Part shown: piece by piece, positions 9,300-17,777 of the stretch
Layout: every line of letters begins with the position of its first letter
Position numbering within the stretch: the first letter of the stretch is position 1
From: Chryseobacterium arthrosphaerae
GTDB taxonomy: Bacteria > Bacteroidota > Bacteroidia > Flavobacteriales > Weeksellaceae
Assembly: GCF_001684965.1 (NCBI RefSeq)
Contig: NZ_MAYG01000001.1
Coordinates: 2,418,001-2,482,000, forward strand
DNA: 64,000 nucleotides
Direction of reading: 5' to 3'
The notes under the pieces: generated by a model
What the model was told of the DNA's origin: nothing
Databases searched by the model: none
Seen by the model: only the letters and a program-made list of their open reading frames with translations
Translations under genes and position numbers: made by a program

Positions 9300-9926
9300 A
9301 TGAAATACAGAGTATTAACGGGTGTTTTAGCTTTCCTTGCAATAGGGTCTCTAAAAGCACAGGAGCAGGAACAAAATGAAGATAAAAGCTTATATATAAA
9401 AGGTAATGCACTCTTTATTCCTATAGGTATTTTAAATGCGGGTATTGAAAAACAGATAAGTCCAAAATATACCATCCAGGGGGATGTTTTTATTTCGCCG
9501 TGGAAATCTTTTGCAGGACACGAACTGCAAATTTACTCGCTTTCTGTAGAGGGCAGATACTATTTTAAAGAAGCTTTTAAACATTGGTATATAGGTGCCA
9601 ACATTGGTATTTCAGCCTATAATCTTCAAAAATGGAATTATTGGAATGATGGTACTTCGGAAAACTGGAATGGGGAAATTCTCGTTAATTCTAATCTATA
9701 CCAAAAAGGATATTCTGTTACATTTGGAATCACCGGAGGATATCAATTTCAGTTGTCTGACCGCCTGAACCTGGACGTTTATGCTACCATAGGATCATCG
9801 CAAGGATTTTACAAAGGTTATGACCGATCAACAGGAAGGCGATATGATGCTGCAGAGAAATTTAATAAAAGTGGTGAAATCATTCCGTACAGAGGGGGCA
9901 TTATGATTTCTTATAAACTTAAATAG
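9300..9926 (+). CDS. DUF3575-type outer membrane beta-barrel protein
   Basis: A 208-residue exported protein. The signal peptide ends near GSLKAQ. The body fits DUF3575: GNALFIPIGILNAGIEKQ, the GDVFISPWKSFAG segment, and repeated amphipathic strands ending MISYKLK. A small outer membrane barrel is the likely structure; its function is unknown. The ATG overlaps an in-frame TTG one codon earlier; ATG is preferred. It sits between the thioredoxin-fold gene and a small membrane protein, each within 10 nt. Confidence 0.7.
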   Translation: MKYRVLTGVLAFLAIGSLKAQEQEQNEDKSLYIKGNALFIPIGILNAGIEKQISPKYTIQGDVFISPWKSFAGHELQIYSLSVEGRYYFKEAFKHWYIGANIGISAYNLQKWNYWNDGTSENWNGEILVNSNLYQKGYSVTFGITGGYQFQLSDRLNLDVYATIGSSQGFYKGYDRSTGRRYDAAEKFNKSGEIIPYRGGIMISYKLK

Positions 9927-9930
9927 TACA

Positions 9931-10137
9931 ATGAAACCATTCGGAAAAAATCATATTATCATTTCAGTGATCACCTTTGTGATCCTTTTTTTAATGAATT
10001 ATCTTGGAAATGACCTCCCGGATAAATTACAAAGGGCACTTCTGACGGCTTTTGCTGGTGTTGTAGGATTAACGATCGGACTCTTTATATTAAATAAGGG
10101 TAAAAATGACAAGAATCCGCCTCAGAATTTTGATTAA
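9931..10137 (+). CDS. Small two-helix membrane protein
   Basis: A 68-residue protein with two predicted membrane helices (about 8-24 and 38-57) and a short polar tail. It starts 4 nt after the DUF3575 gene and is the last gene before a strong hairpin. No family recognised. Confidence 0.6.
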   Translation: MKPFGKNHIIISVITFVILFLMNYLGNDLPDKLQRALLTAFAGVVGLTIGLFILNKGKNDKNPPQNFD

Positions 10138-10235
10138 AACGTTCAAAGGTTGAAAGCTGAAGTTACTTCAGGCTTATTACACCAGGTATTTTTTTAAAGT
10201 ATAAAACAGAGATAAAAGTCATTTTCTATGACTTA

Positions 10236-10266
10236 TAACTTCCAACTTTTTTGAAGTTGGAAGTTT
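10236..10266. terminator. Strong hairpin terminator, convergent genes
   Basis: A perfect 12-bp stem (AACTTCCAACTT with AAGTTGGAAGTT) closes a short T-rich loop. It lies between the plus-strand gene ending at 10137 and the minus-strand gene ending at 10287, so it could serve both. Confidence 0.7.
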
Positions 10267-10286
10267 CTATTTCAGATTGATGTTAA

Positions 10287-11483
10287 TTAATCTTCATAAA
10301 CCACATATTTGGTTCTGATCTTTTCAAAGTTTTCAAGATCCTTTTTCCATGACGCTTTGATCTCCGGAATTGATTTTCCGGCAATGATCTGTTTTCTTAA
10401 ATCATCAGTTCCGGATAAAGTATCAAACCACAGGTTTTTCAAAAAGAAATCCTGTTGCGGATTTTTGTAGTTTTTGTAGGCCTTGATGACCCACTCAAGG
10501 TTCAGTTCCCGTAGATCCTTTGGATAATCAGAAAGGTTTTCTCCGTAACATAATTTCCCATTCAGGAAAGGATCTTTGGCTCCATAACTTGGCTTGGGAG
10601 TAAACTGATAAGGCAAATTTCCGGTCCATGGGGAACCATATATCTGAAAAGGAAGATCTGTCCCTCTGCCCACAGAAACCTGAGTTCCCTCAAAAAAACA
10701 TAAACTTGGGTACAGGTTGATCGCTTTATCATTAGGCAGATTAGGGGAAGGTTTATCCAATATCGGATAGCGCTGCTTTTTATGATAGTTCTTCATCGGA
10801 ACCATCGTGTATTTGGCCTGTACACCATTTTTAAGCCACTTTTCACCGTTGACCATCTTTCCATATTCTCCTATTGTAAGCCCATACACTACAGGTACTT
10901 CATGCATGCCTACAAAGCTTGCCCATTTTTTTCTCAATACCGGGCCGTCAGTATATCCGTCATGTGGATTAGGACGGTCCAGCACAAGAACTTCAACGTT
11001 ATTTTCAGCACCAGCTTCCATCAGGTAAGTCAGTGTGGAAATATAGGTATAGAATCTTACTCCTACGTCCTGAATATCGAAAACAACGATATCAATTCCG
11101 GCCAGCTGTTCCGGTTTTGGCTTCTTATTGCTTGCATATAAAGAAACAATGGGAATTCCTGTTTTCACATCAACTCCGTTTTTTACTTTTGCTCCCGCAT
11201 CAGCATCGCCTCTGAAACCATGTTCCGGTGCAAAAATAGCTTTGATCCTGATTCCGTTCTTCACTAAAAAGTCCACCAAATGGGTTCTGTCACTCATCAA
11301 ACCGGTCTGATTGGTGACAACTCCTATCGTTTTATTTTTTAATACCGGAAGATAAACCTCGGGCTGGTCTGCCCCCGTTTTAAAATCCGGTTGGGTTTGA
11401 ATCTGAGAATAATATTGGTTGAATACTCCTAAAAAAATTAGGCAAATCAGAAGTAAATTTTTAATTTTGAAATCTAAATTCAT
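10287..11483 (-). CDS. DUF1343 protein, NamZ-like exo-beta-N-acetylmuramidase (GH171)
   Basis: A 398-residue exported protein. The signal peptide covers about residues 1-27 (LLLICLIFLGVFNQYYSQ). The DUF1343 domain is recognisable from IGVVTNQTGL, APEHGFRGDADAGA, VFDIQDVGVRFYTY, VLDRPNPHDG and FEGTQVSVGRGTDLPFQ. Characterised NamZ proteins of this family remove terminal MurNAc from peptidoglycan fragments, so a cell-wall turnover role is likely. The acidic and histidine residues of EHGFRGD fit the active site. The ATG at 11483 is 4 nt from the start of the divergent permease gene. Confidence 0.85.
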   Translation of the reverse strand: MNLDFKIKNLLLICLIFLGVFNQYYSQIQTQPDFKTGADQPEVYLPVLKNKTIGVVTNQTGLMSDRTHLVDFLVKNGIRIKAIFAPEHGFRGDADAGAKVKNGVDVKTGIPIVSLYASNKKPKPEQLAGIDIVVFDIQDVGVRFYTYISTLTYLMEAGAENNVEVLVLDRPNPHDGYTDGPVLRKKWASFVGMHEVPVVYGLTIGEYGKMVNGEKWLKNGVQAKYTMVPMKNYHKKQRYPILDKPSPNLPNDKAINLYPSLCFFEGTQVSVGRGTDLPFQIYGSPWTGNLPYQFTPKPSYGAKDPFLNGKLCYGENLSDYPKDLRELNLEWVIKAYKNYKNPQQDFFLKNLWFDTLSGTDDLRKQIIAGKSIPEIKASWKKDLENFEKIRTKYVVYED

Positions 11484-11487
11484 AAGC

Positions 11488-12717
11488 TTGAAATTTCCTT
11501 TATATTTCTCTAGAAAAATAGCATTTTCCAAAGATAACAAAAATAACCTTTCAAGGGTTATCATCTTCATTGGCAGGCTTTCCGTAGCATTGGGAATCAT
11601 CGTATCCCTGATTACCGTCGCCACAGGATTCGGTTCAAAAAAAGCTATCAAAGAGAGGCTGGCAGATTTCAGCGGACATATCACCGTAAGATCTACACGC
11701 TCAAATTCTTCTTACAATACCTCAGTACTTGATAAGCAAGGGCTGAATATCACCAAAATAAAAGAACTCCCGGATGTGGCAAGCACTCAGAAATATGTGA
11801 CTGTTACAGGGGTTATGCGAAACGAACATAACTTTGCAGGAATTATTTTTAAAGGAATCGGGAAAGATTTTGACAGCTTAAGATTCAAAAAATTTCTTCT
11901 TTCAGGAACCACTCCAAAGGTAACGGAAAAAGGATTTAATAGTGATGTGGCCATTTCTCAGAAAATAGCCAACGATCTGCATCTTAAAATCAACGACAGT
12001 ATTGTCACCGTATTTTTAAAAGCCGATCAGAAACCGCTTTACCGTAAGTTCCGGATTATAGGAATCTACAAAACCGACATTAAACTGATTGATGATCAAT
12101 TTGTTATCGGAGGAATCAATCACGCCAGAAAAATTCAGGATATGAAACCTGATGAGATTGGCGGAATTGATATTTTCCTTACCAACGTTAATGATATTGA
12201 TAAAGATTTCCCTGAAATAGAAAAACTGATCGGTTACAAGAACTATGCTGAAAAAGCAACGGAAAAATTTCCCCAGATCACAGACTGGATCAGTATTTTT
12301 GACACCAATATTGCCCTGATCATTATCATTATGCTGATTGTAGTGGTAATTAATATTATCATGGTTCTTCTGATCCTGATTATTGAAAGAACAAACTCTA
12401 TTGGGCTTCTTAAAACTTTGGGAGCAAGCAATTCACAGATAAGAGCAACCTTCATCAATTATACCCTGATCATTATGATCCCGGGACTTTTATATGGAAA
12501 TGCCATAGGACTTGGTCTGATTTTAATTCAGAAATTCTTCGGGATAATAAAACTGAACCCCGAGAACTACTATGTAAGTACCGTTCCGGTAGATCTTAAC
12601 CCAATTGCCATTGTTTCCATTTCTGTAGGAATTCTGATTATCTCCGGGCTTGCCTTAATTATTCCGAGTTATCTGATCAGTAAAATTTCTCCTGTGAAGG
12701 CCATCAAATATAACTAA
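11488..12717 (+). CDS. FtsX/LolC-type ABC transporter permease
   Basis: A 409-residue inner membrane permease. TM1 (about 25-47, IIFIGRLSVALGIIVSLITVAT) is followed by a large periplasmic domain (about 48-270). Three C-terminal helices form the FtsX domain (IALIIIIMLIVVVINIIMVLLIL, MIPGLLYGNAIGLGLILIQ, AIVSISVGILIISGLALIIP). The topology fits LolC/LolE-type lipoprotein release permeases; no ATPase gene is adjacent. There is no ATG near the N-terminus. The TTG at 11488, giving (M)KFPLYFSRKIAFSK, fits the family start; an in-frame TTG at 11419 would add an unlikely leader overlapping the divergent gene. Confidence 0.8.
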   Translation: MKFPLYFSRKIAFSKDNKNNLSRVIIFIGRLSVALGIIVSLITVATGFGSKKAIKERLADFSGHITVRSTRSNSSYNTSVLDKQGLNITKIKELPDVASTQKYVTVTGVMRNEHNFAGIIFKGIGKDFDSLRFKKFLLSGTTPKVTEKGFNSDVAISQKIANDLHLKINDSIVTVFLKADQKPLYRKFRIIGIYKTDIKLIDDQFVIGGINHARKIQDMKPDEIGGIDIFLTNVNDIDKDFPEIEKLIGYKNYAEKATEKFPQITDWISIFDTNIALIIIIMLIVVVINIIMVLLILIIERTNSIGLLKTLGASNSQIRATFINYTLIIMIPGLLYGNAIGLGLILIQKFFGIIKLNPENYYVSTVPVDLNPIAIVSISVGILIISGLALIIPSYLISKISPVKAIKYN

Positions 12718-12728
12718 TCCTTAAAGAT

Positions 12729-12756
12729 AGAAAAGCTGCTTTATAAGCAGCTTTTC
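12729..12756 (+). terminator. Hairpin terminator after the FtsX-type gene
   Basis: GAAAAGCTGCTT pairs with AAGCAGCTTTTC over a very short loop, 12 nt after the stop codon, followed by a T-rich run. Confidence 0.65.
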
Positions 12757-12801
12757 ATTTATTTTCAATACCATCCGGAGTACGGATAATTTTAAAAGCG
12801 T

Positions 12802-12809
12802 TATCTTTG
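12802..12809 (+). promoter_or_regulatory. -7 promoter element of the cysteine synthase gene
   Basis: TATCTTTG is a full match to TAnnTTTG and lies 19 nt before the ATG, giving a short leader. A clear -33 TTG is missing. Confidence 0.5.
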
Positions 12810-12828
12810 CACCGCTTATAAAACATTT

Positions 12829-13827
12829 ATGAAATACGCAAAAAATATTCTTGAAACTATAGGTAATACACCGCTGGTAAAACTTAACAACGTATTGGGT
12901 GAAGATTTTCCAGCTTTAGTTTTAGCAAAAGTAGAGACATTCAATCCGGGAAATTCCGTGAAGGACAGAATGGCTCTTAAAATGATAGAAGATGCTGAAA
13001 AAGACGGCAGATTGAAACCAGGCGGAACCATCATTGAAGGAACTTCCGGAAATACCGGAATGGGATTGGCATTGGCTGCCATCATCAAAGGTTACAAATG
13101 TATCTTTGTAACGAATTCCAAGCAGTCCAAAGAAAAATGTGATATTCTTCGTGCCGTAGGTGCAGAAGTTATTGTTTGTCCTACAGATGTAAAGCCTACT
13201 GATCCGCGTTCTTATTATTCAGTATCCAAAAGACTGGCTAAAGAAACGGAAAACGGATGGTATGTTAACCAATATGACAACCTTTCCAACAGAGCTGCCC
13301 ATTACGAATCTACAGCTCCGGAAATCTGGGAACAGACAGAAGGAAAACTTACCCACTTTGTTGTAGGAGCAGGAACGGGAGGAACCATTACAGGTTGTGG
13401 AACGTTCTTCAAAGAGAAAAATAAGGATATCAAGGTAATTGGTGTAGATACTTACGGGTCTATCCTGAAAGAATTCCATGAGACCGGGGAACTTCACTAT
13501 GACCATGCTTACACGTATATCACAGAAGGAATCGGGGAAGATATTATTCCTGAGAACTATGATATGTCTGTGATTGATCACTTTGAAAAAGTAACGGATA
13601 AGGATGGCGCCATCTATGCAAGAAAGCTGGCGAAAGAAGAAGGTATTTTCTGCGGATATTCTGCAGGAAGCGCAATTGCTTCATTAGTACAGATGAAAGA
13701 TCAGTTCACGAAAGATGACATCATCGTTGTTTTACTTCATGACCATGGCTCAAGATATGTAGGAAAAATCTACAATGATGAGTGGATGAAGGAAATGGGC
13801 TGGCTGGAAGAAAGCAAAGAAAACTAA
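12829..13827 (+). CDS. PLP-dependent cysteine synthase / cystathionine beta-synthase-like protein
   Basis: A 332-residue fold-type II PLP enzyme of the O-acetylserine sulfhydrylase family. The PLP lysine is K45 in PGNSVKDR, the phosphate loop is EGTSGNTG, and the glycine loop is VGAGTGGTITG. The C-terminal motif LLHDHGSRYVGKIYNDEWM is more typical of the cystathionine beta-synthase-like branch than of E. coli CysK, but no CBS domain pair follows. It probably makes cysteine from O-acetylserine and sulfide, or cystathionine from serine and homocysteine. Single-gene transcript between its own promoter and a palindromic terminator. Confidence 0.85.
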   Translation: MKYAKNILETIGNTPLVKLNNVLGEDFPALVLAKVETFNPGNSVKDRMALKMIEDAEKDGRLKPGGTIIEGTSGNTGMGLALAAIIKGYKCIFVTNSKQSKEKCDILRAVGAEVIVCPTDVKPTDPRSYYSVSKRLAKETENGWYVNQYDNLSNRAAHYESTAPEIWEQTEGKLTHFVVGAGTGGTITGCGTFFKEKNKDIKVIGVDTYGSILKEFHETGELHYDHAYTYITEGIGEDIIPENYDMSVIDHFEKVTDKDGAIYARKLAKEEGIFCGYSAGSAIASLVQMKDQFTKDDIIVVLLHDHGSRYVGKIYNDEWMKEMGWLEESKEN

Positions 13828-13857
13828 AAAGGGAAACTGCAGATTTGCAGTAACAGA

Positions 13858-13890
13858 TAAAAAAAGGAGCAAAATTTTGCTCCTTTTTTA
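13858..13890. terminator. Bidirectional palindromic terminator
   Basis: A near-perfect palindrome, A-run plus GGAGCAAAA and TTTTGCTCC plus T-run, lies between convergent genes (stops at 13827 plus and 13895 minus). Confidence 0.75.
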
Positions 13891-13894
13891 TTAT

Positions 13895-14422
13895 TTATAT
13901 CCTGATATTTTCCTTACAGATTTTCTTAAGGAGATGATACTCTTTCTCACTCATTGATTTCCTGGGAAACATATAGCTGTATTTACCTTCTATGGAAATG
14001 AATTCATTATTGCTGTCGAAGTACCCAAAATCTTTCCATTCGCTGGTTTCTTTTTCACCATCAATATTGACTGTGAAAAAATTTTGGTCAAATCTGATTT
14101 CATATACTTTGCATTTTTCAAGCAGATTCAGGTAGCCGTTTACCTGTTTTTTCCATCTTGAAACCTTATTAACGCTTACTGAAAGAAAAACAGCACACAG
14201 CAGAAAGATAAAGCTCAGAAAATATAAGATTCCCTTGCTGTCTTTACTCAGACTGTCTTTAAAAAGAAATACAAGCGCTAGGATAAGAGCAGCGAGAATA
14301 GTTGTAACTGTTTTGCTTTTAGTCGTTGGTGAAAAAAGCAGGCTGCCCTGATTACCGCTAAAATAAATATCTTCAAAAATCTTTCTGTCCGGTTTCAATG
14401 TGATCACCCTTTCCTCACTCAT
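13895..14422 (-). CDS. YcxB-like membrane protein
   Basis: A 175-residue protein with two adjacent membrane helices (about 38-56 and 63-82) between a short N-terminal cytoplasmic part and a C-terminal domain. The latter has the YcxB-like pattern WKDFGYFDSNNEFISIEGKYSYMFPRKS. Function unknown. It is the third gene of the dnaJ-cbpM group, 32 nt after cbpM, and its 3' end has the shared terminator. The family call is moderate. Confidence 0.6.
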   Translation of the reverse strand: MSEERVITLKPDRKIFEDIYFSGNQGSLLFSPTTKSKTVTTILAALILALVFLFKDSLSKDSKGILYFLSFIFLLCAVFLSVSVNKVSRWKKQVNGYLNLLEKCKVYEIRFDQNFFTVNIDGEKETSEWKDFGYFDSNNEFISIEGKYSYMFPRKSMSEKEYHLLKKICKENIRI

Positions 14423-14454
14423 AATGACTTGCTTTAAAAAGCTACAAAACTACA

Positions 14455-14757
14455 TTAAATATCTTCATATTTGTCACTTATTGCAGAAAGTTTATTCATC
14501 AGTTCCCGGTTTCTTCTGTTTAAGGCATCCAGTTTTTTCAGCATATTATGAATCACTTCCAGACCGGGAAGATTGATTTCAAGATCATAGTGCCAGTTGG
14601 CAAACTTCTCCAGATCCGGCAGGTCTTCATACATCAGATAATGGACATTATCTTCAACCTGAATATTCAGCAGACCGTAATCTACAAGGTCATCAAAAAA
14701 AGTGATTTCTATATTATAAATCTTTACGAGTTCTTCCCGTGATATTCTTTCACTCAT
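14455..14757 (-). CDS. cbpM: Chaperone modulator CbpM
   Basis: A 100-residue protein of the CbpM family, with the opening SREELVKIYNIEITFFDDLVDYGLL and a helical second half. CbpM binds the J-domain of CbpA and restrains it. The gene starts 3 nt after the stop of the CbpA-like gene, the usual cbpA-cbpM order, which strongly supports the call. Confidence 0.85.
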   Translation of the reverse strand: MSERISREELVKIYNIEITFFDDLVDYGLLNIQVEDNVHYLMYEDLPDLEKFANWHYDLEINLPGLEVIHNMLKKLDALNRRNRELMNKLSAISDKYEDI

Positions 14758-14760
14758 CGC

Positions 14761-15681
14761 TTAGGAATTTTTTAGTTGTTCAAAAAGTTCTTTCTGCTTT
14801 TCTGTAAGGTTGGTAGGCAGTTTCACTTCATAGGTTACAAAAAGATCTCCGTATTCGCCTTCTTTTTTGTAGACAGGGAATCCTTTTCCTTTCAGTCTTA
14901 CGGTAAGCCCCGTCTGGGTTTCCGGTTTTACTTTAAGGTTTACACTTCCTTCCAAAGTATTCACTTTTACTTCACCTCCGAGAACGGCCGTGTAGAGATC
15001 GATCTTAATTTTAGTTTTAAGATCATCACCTACTCTTTCGAAATCCGGATCAACGGGGATATTGAAAGTAATATATAAATCTCCGGCCGGACCTCCGTTT
15101 ACTCCCGGATTTCCATATCCTTTCAATTTGATCTGCTGTCCGTCATAGACGCCTGCGGGAATAGTAATTCTTACCTTTTTTCCATTGATCTCAAAGGTTT
15201 GCGGATGACTTTTTGCAGCATCTCTTAAGTTAAGATTCAGTTCTGCCTGTATATCCTGCCCTTTGAATTTTCCTGAAGCTCTTCCTCTTGAACTTCTGCC
15301 GAAGCCTCCTCCTGCGCCACCGAACATATCCTGGAAAAAGTCTGAGAAGTCTTCACCTTCTCCAAAATCAGCTCCGGAGAAACCTCCGCCTCCGTAACTA
15401 TGCTGCTGTTGCTGATACTGGCGTTGCTGTTGCTGGGCTTTTTCGTATTCTTCACCATGTTTCCAGTGTTCTCCGTATTTATCATATTTTGCCCGGTTTT
15501 CCGGATTGCTCAGGACTTCATTGGCTTCATTCAGCTCTTTGAATTTCTTTTCAGCTTCTTTATCATTGGGATTAAGGTCCGGATGATGTTTTCTGGCCAG
15601 TTTTCGATAAGCCTTTTTGATATCATCCTGTGTTGCATTCTTGTCTACACCTAAAATTTTATAGTAATCTATATAAGCCAT
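14761..15681 (-). CDS. cbpA: CbpA-like DnaJ-class co-chaperone
   Basis: A 306-residue Hsp40. The J-domain (residues 4-67) has the HPD motif at 33-35. A Gln-rich stretch and a Gly/Phe-rich linker follow (about 80-130). The C-terminal client-binding domain covers about 135-300. There is no CxxCxGxG zinc-finger region, so it is the CbpA (class B) type and not DnaJ itself. It recruits client proteins to DnaK. The adjacent cbpM gene confirms the assignment. Confidence 0.88.
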   Translation of the reverse strand: MAYIDYYKILGVDKNATQDDIKKAYRKLARKHHPDLNPNDKEAEKKFKELNEANEVLSNPENRAKYDKYGEHWKHGEEYEKAQQQQRQYQQQQHSYGGGGFSGADFGEGEDFSDFFQDMFGGAGGGFGRSSRGRASGKFKGQDIQAELNLNLRDAAKSHPQTFEINGKKVRITIPAGVYDGQQIKLKGYGNPGVNGGPAGDLYITFNIPVDPDFERVGDDLKTKIKIDLYTAVLGGEVKVNTLEGSVNLKVKPETQTGLTVRLKGKGFPVYKKEGEYGDLFVTYEVKLPTNLTEKQKELFEQLKNS

Positions 15682-15697
15682 AGAAACGATCTTTACC

Positions 15698-15705
15698 CAA
15701 ATTTA
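15698..15705 (-). promoter_or_regulatory. -7 promoter element of the cbpA operon
   Basis: Read on the minus strand this is TAAATTTG, a full match to TAnnTTTG, 17 nt upstream of the cbpA ATG. Confidence 0.5.
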
Positions 15706-15752
15706 TGAAATTTAGGTCTGAAAATTGTATAACGAAATGTTAAAAATAAACC

Positions 15753-15760
15753 TATCTTTG
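15753..15760 (+). promoter_or_regulatory. -7 promoter element that fixes the symporter start
   Basis: TATCTTTG matches TAnnTTTG fully. It lies inside the longest possible reading frame of the next gene, so the translation start should be the ATG at 15776, 15 nt downstream, rather than the upstream TTG or ATG. Confidence 0.5.
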
Positions 15761-15775
15761 ATAAAAAAGCACCAC

Positions 15776-16981
15776 ATGAAAGAGGTCCTAAAGAACTATT
15801 CCGGAATTATATTTTTACTATTGGGAATCACTATTGGAAGCATTATAGGAATTGTAGCTCCGGGTTTTGTAGAATACATCAAGCCTTTAGGAGATATTTT
15901 CCTCAATCTTCTTTTTGTGAGTGTAGTGCCCCTTGTATTTTTTGCGGTGTCCAATTCTATTGCATCATTGGAACAGCAGTCTAAATTCGGAAGGATTATT
16001 CTTGTGATGGCCCTTACTTTTCTGTTCTTTATTTTGACAGCAGCTATTTTTACAATATGTGCCGTTTATCTTTTTCCGGTTTCGGGAGTTACCGGAAGTT
16101 CTCAGATTATGAATGAAGCGGCAGATAATGAGACCTGGGGAAACCGGATTGTAAGTTTCTTTACTGTGGGAGAATTCACAGAGCTTTTCTCAAGAAGAAA
16201 TATGCTTGCATTGCTGGTATTTGCTTTCCTCACAGGATTTGCTGCCAGAAAAACAGGAGAACAGGGCAAACCGTTCAGGGTTTTTATTGCTTCAGGATAT
16301 GAGGTGATGAAAGAACTTCTTTTGTTGGTTATGAAGCTTGCCCCGGTAGGACTGGGAGCTTACTTTGCCTATCAGGTAGCTACACTTGGACCACAGCTTT
16401 TTGGATTTTATGCTAAACCTTTAGGGCTATATTATATTGCAGGAATTGTTTATTTTCTTGTATTCTTTTCTATTTATGCATTTATGGCAAATGGGCAGAA
16501 AGGAGTGAAAAGTTTCTGGACCAATGCCATCTATCCCACCCTTACAGCGATCAGTACCTGCAGCAGTTTTGCCACAATGCCTGCCAACTTACAGGCGGCA
16601 TCCAAAATCGGGATTCCCAATTCAATTGCCAATCTGGTGATTCCTATCGGTACGACACTGCATAAAAACGGATCTTCAATGTCATCCATTATCAAGATTT
16701 ATGTAGCATTTCTGATCATAGGGAAAGATTTCTTTGATCCTGCGAATCTGCTTTTAGCATTGGGAATTACAGTATTCGTAAGTATTGTTGCGGGAGGTAT
16801 CCCCAATGGCGGATATATTGGTGAAATGCTGATGATATCGGTTTACAAATTACCACAGGAGGCTATTCCGGCGGTAATGATCATCGGAACGCTGGTAGAT
16901 CCTCTGGCAACTGTTCTGAATGCCGTAGGAGATATTGTCGCAGCCATGTTTGTTAACCGGTTTGTGAAAGTCTCCTCTTAA
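15776..16981 (+). CDS. Dicarboxylate/amino acid:cation symporter (DAACS family)
   Basis: A 401-residue inner membrane transporter with about eight hydrophobic helices plus re-entrant hairpins, as in GltP/DctA. Diagnostic segments are the serine-rich HP1 region TAISTCSSFATMPA, the TM7 region PIGTTLHKNGSSMSS, and the HP2 region VAGGIPNGGYIGEM, with the C-terminal VDPLATVLNAVGDIVAA. It imports acidic amino acids or C4-dicarboxylates with Na+ or H+; the substrate is not decided by sequence alone. The start at 15776 is supported by the promoter just upstream. Confidence 0.88.
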   Translation: MKEVLKNYSGIIFLLLGITIGSIIGIVAPGFVEYIKPLGDIFLNLLFVSVVPLVFFAVSNSIASLEQQSKFGRIILVMALTFLFFILTAAIFTICAVYLFPVSGVTGSSQIMNEAADNETWGNRIVSFFTVGEFTELFSRRNMLALLVFAFLTGFAARKTGEQGKPFRVFIASGYEVMKELLLLVMKLAPVGLGAYFAYQVATLGPQLFGFYAKPLGLYYIAGIVYFLVFFSIYAFMANGQKGVKSFWTNAIYPTLTAISTCSSFATMPANLQAASKIGIPNSIANLVIPIGTTLHKNGSSMSSIIKIYVAFLIIGKDFFDPANLLLALGITVFVSIVAGGIPNGGYIGEMLMISVYKLPQEAIPAVMIIGTLVDPLATVLNAVGDIVAAMFVNRFVKVSS

Positions 16982-16996
16982 TTTTTTTAAAAATTC

Positions 16997-17131
16997 ATGA
17001 ACTCATTTTTTAAAAGTATCGGTTTATATGACAGCCTTACTATTGAAATCAATATCCAAAAGGAAGAACTGATTCGTAGACTAGGAAAAGAGAGATCAGA
17101 AAAGGAAAATATGACTTTGAAAGAGAATTGA
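16997..17131 (+). pseudogene. Probable frameshifted remnant of a small gene
   Basis: An ATG at 16997 opens a 44-codon frame (MNSFFKSIGLYDSLTIEINI...) that ends at a TGA in 17129-17131. Just before this stop, another frame continues as ELTHITQKYTPSLSAIKV to a TAA near 17180. This looks like one longer gene broken by a frameshift or small deletion. The product is charged and helical; no family recognised. It follows the symporter stop by 15 nt. Confidence 0.35.
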
Positions 17132-17184
17132 CTCACATCACCCAGAAGTACACTCCTTCTTTGTCTGCTATTAAAGTATAAATT

Positions 17185-17568
17185 TTATTCACTACGCTTT
17201 ACAGGTTCCAGATGCTCATATTCTTCGGGCGTGAAAAGTCTGTATTGTACTTTAAAGGTTTTTCCAAGAGGTGTTTCAAGAGAGAAACCGCCCGGACCGA
17301 ATCCGTCAGTAACATCCAGGGTGAAGTGTGAGTATTTCCAGTATTCAAAAAGATCACGGTCTATCCAGAATTCATAGCCGTTGATTGTTCCGATCATTGC
17401 ATCATTCATTCTTGGAAAGAAGCCGCCTTTTTCAAAACATTGGGGCTGTGTTCCTTCGCAGCAGCCTCCTGCCTGATAAAACATCAAAGGGCCATATTGC
17501 TCTTCGAGCTGCCTGATCACTTCAAGTGCTTTCTCTGTTGCTGAAAGTCTTGATATTCCTGTTTCCAT
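17185..17568 (-). CDS. DUF779 protein associated with aldehyde dehydrogenase
   Basis: A 127-residue protein with the DUF779 signature: MFYQAGGCCEGTQPQCF, DAMIGTINGYEFWID, and DVTDGFGPGGFSLETPLG. DUF779 genes commonly sit next to aldehyde dehydrogenases of the type found here. The paired cysteines in GGCC suggest metal binding or a redox role, but the function is not established. It lies downstream of the dehydrogenase but is separated from it by 345 nt holding a hairpin and a GC-rich element, so it may have its own transcript. Confidence 0.8.
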   Translation of the reverse strand: METGISRLSATEKALEVIRQLEEQYGPLMFYQAGGCCEGTQPQCFEKGGFFPRMNDAMIGTINGYEFWIDRDLFEYWKYSHFTLDVTDGFGPGGFSLETPLGKTFKVQYRLFTPEEYEHLEPVKRSE

Positions 17569-17616
17569 TTTCTTATTTTTTCAATTCACTTAAAAAGGTG
17601 CGCGTGTAAAAAAGTC

Positions 17617-17637
17617 CGGCAAAATCTTTGCCGAACC
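17617..17637 (-). terminator. Hairpin terminator between aldehyde dehydrogenase and DUF779 genes
   Basis: CGGCAAA pairs with TTTGCCG over a 3-4 nt loop. Read on the minus strand it is followed by GGACTTTTTT. It would separate transcription of the dehydrogenase from the DUF779 gene. Confidence 0.55.
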
Positions 17638-17777
17638 TTTCAACTCTTATCATGTCTAATTTGAGTTGGTAATATCCACTATGATTATATTAATGTCACT
17701 AAGTCCGGGATAAGGATTCTGTTTATAAACTCTGAGGTTGGCTGATACTATGACCAAAGTAACTTCCAGACTTTTCT

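Noticed and set aside
11419-11487. Longer N-terminus for the FtsX-type permease.
   Set aside because: The added residues would overlap the signal peptide region of the divergent gene and do not look like a permease N-terminus.
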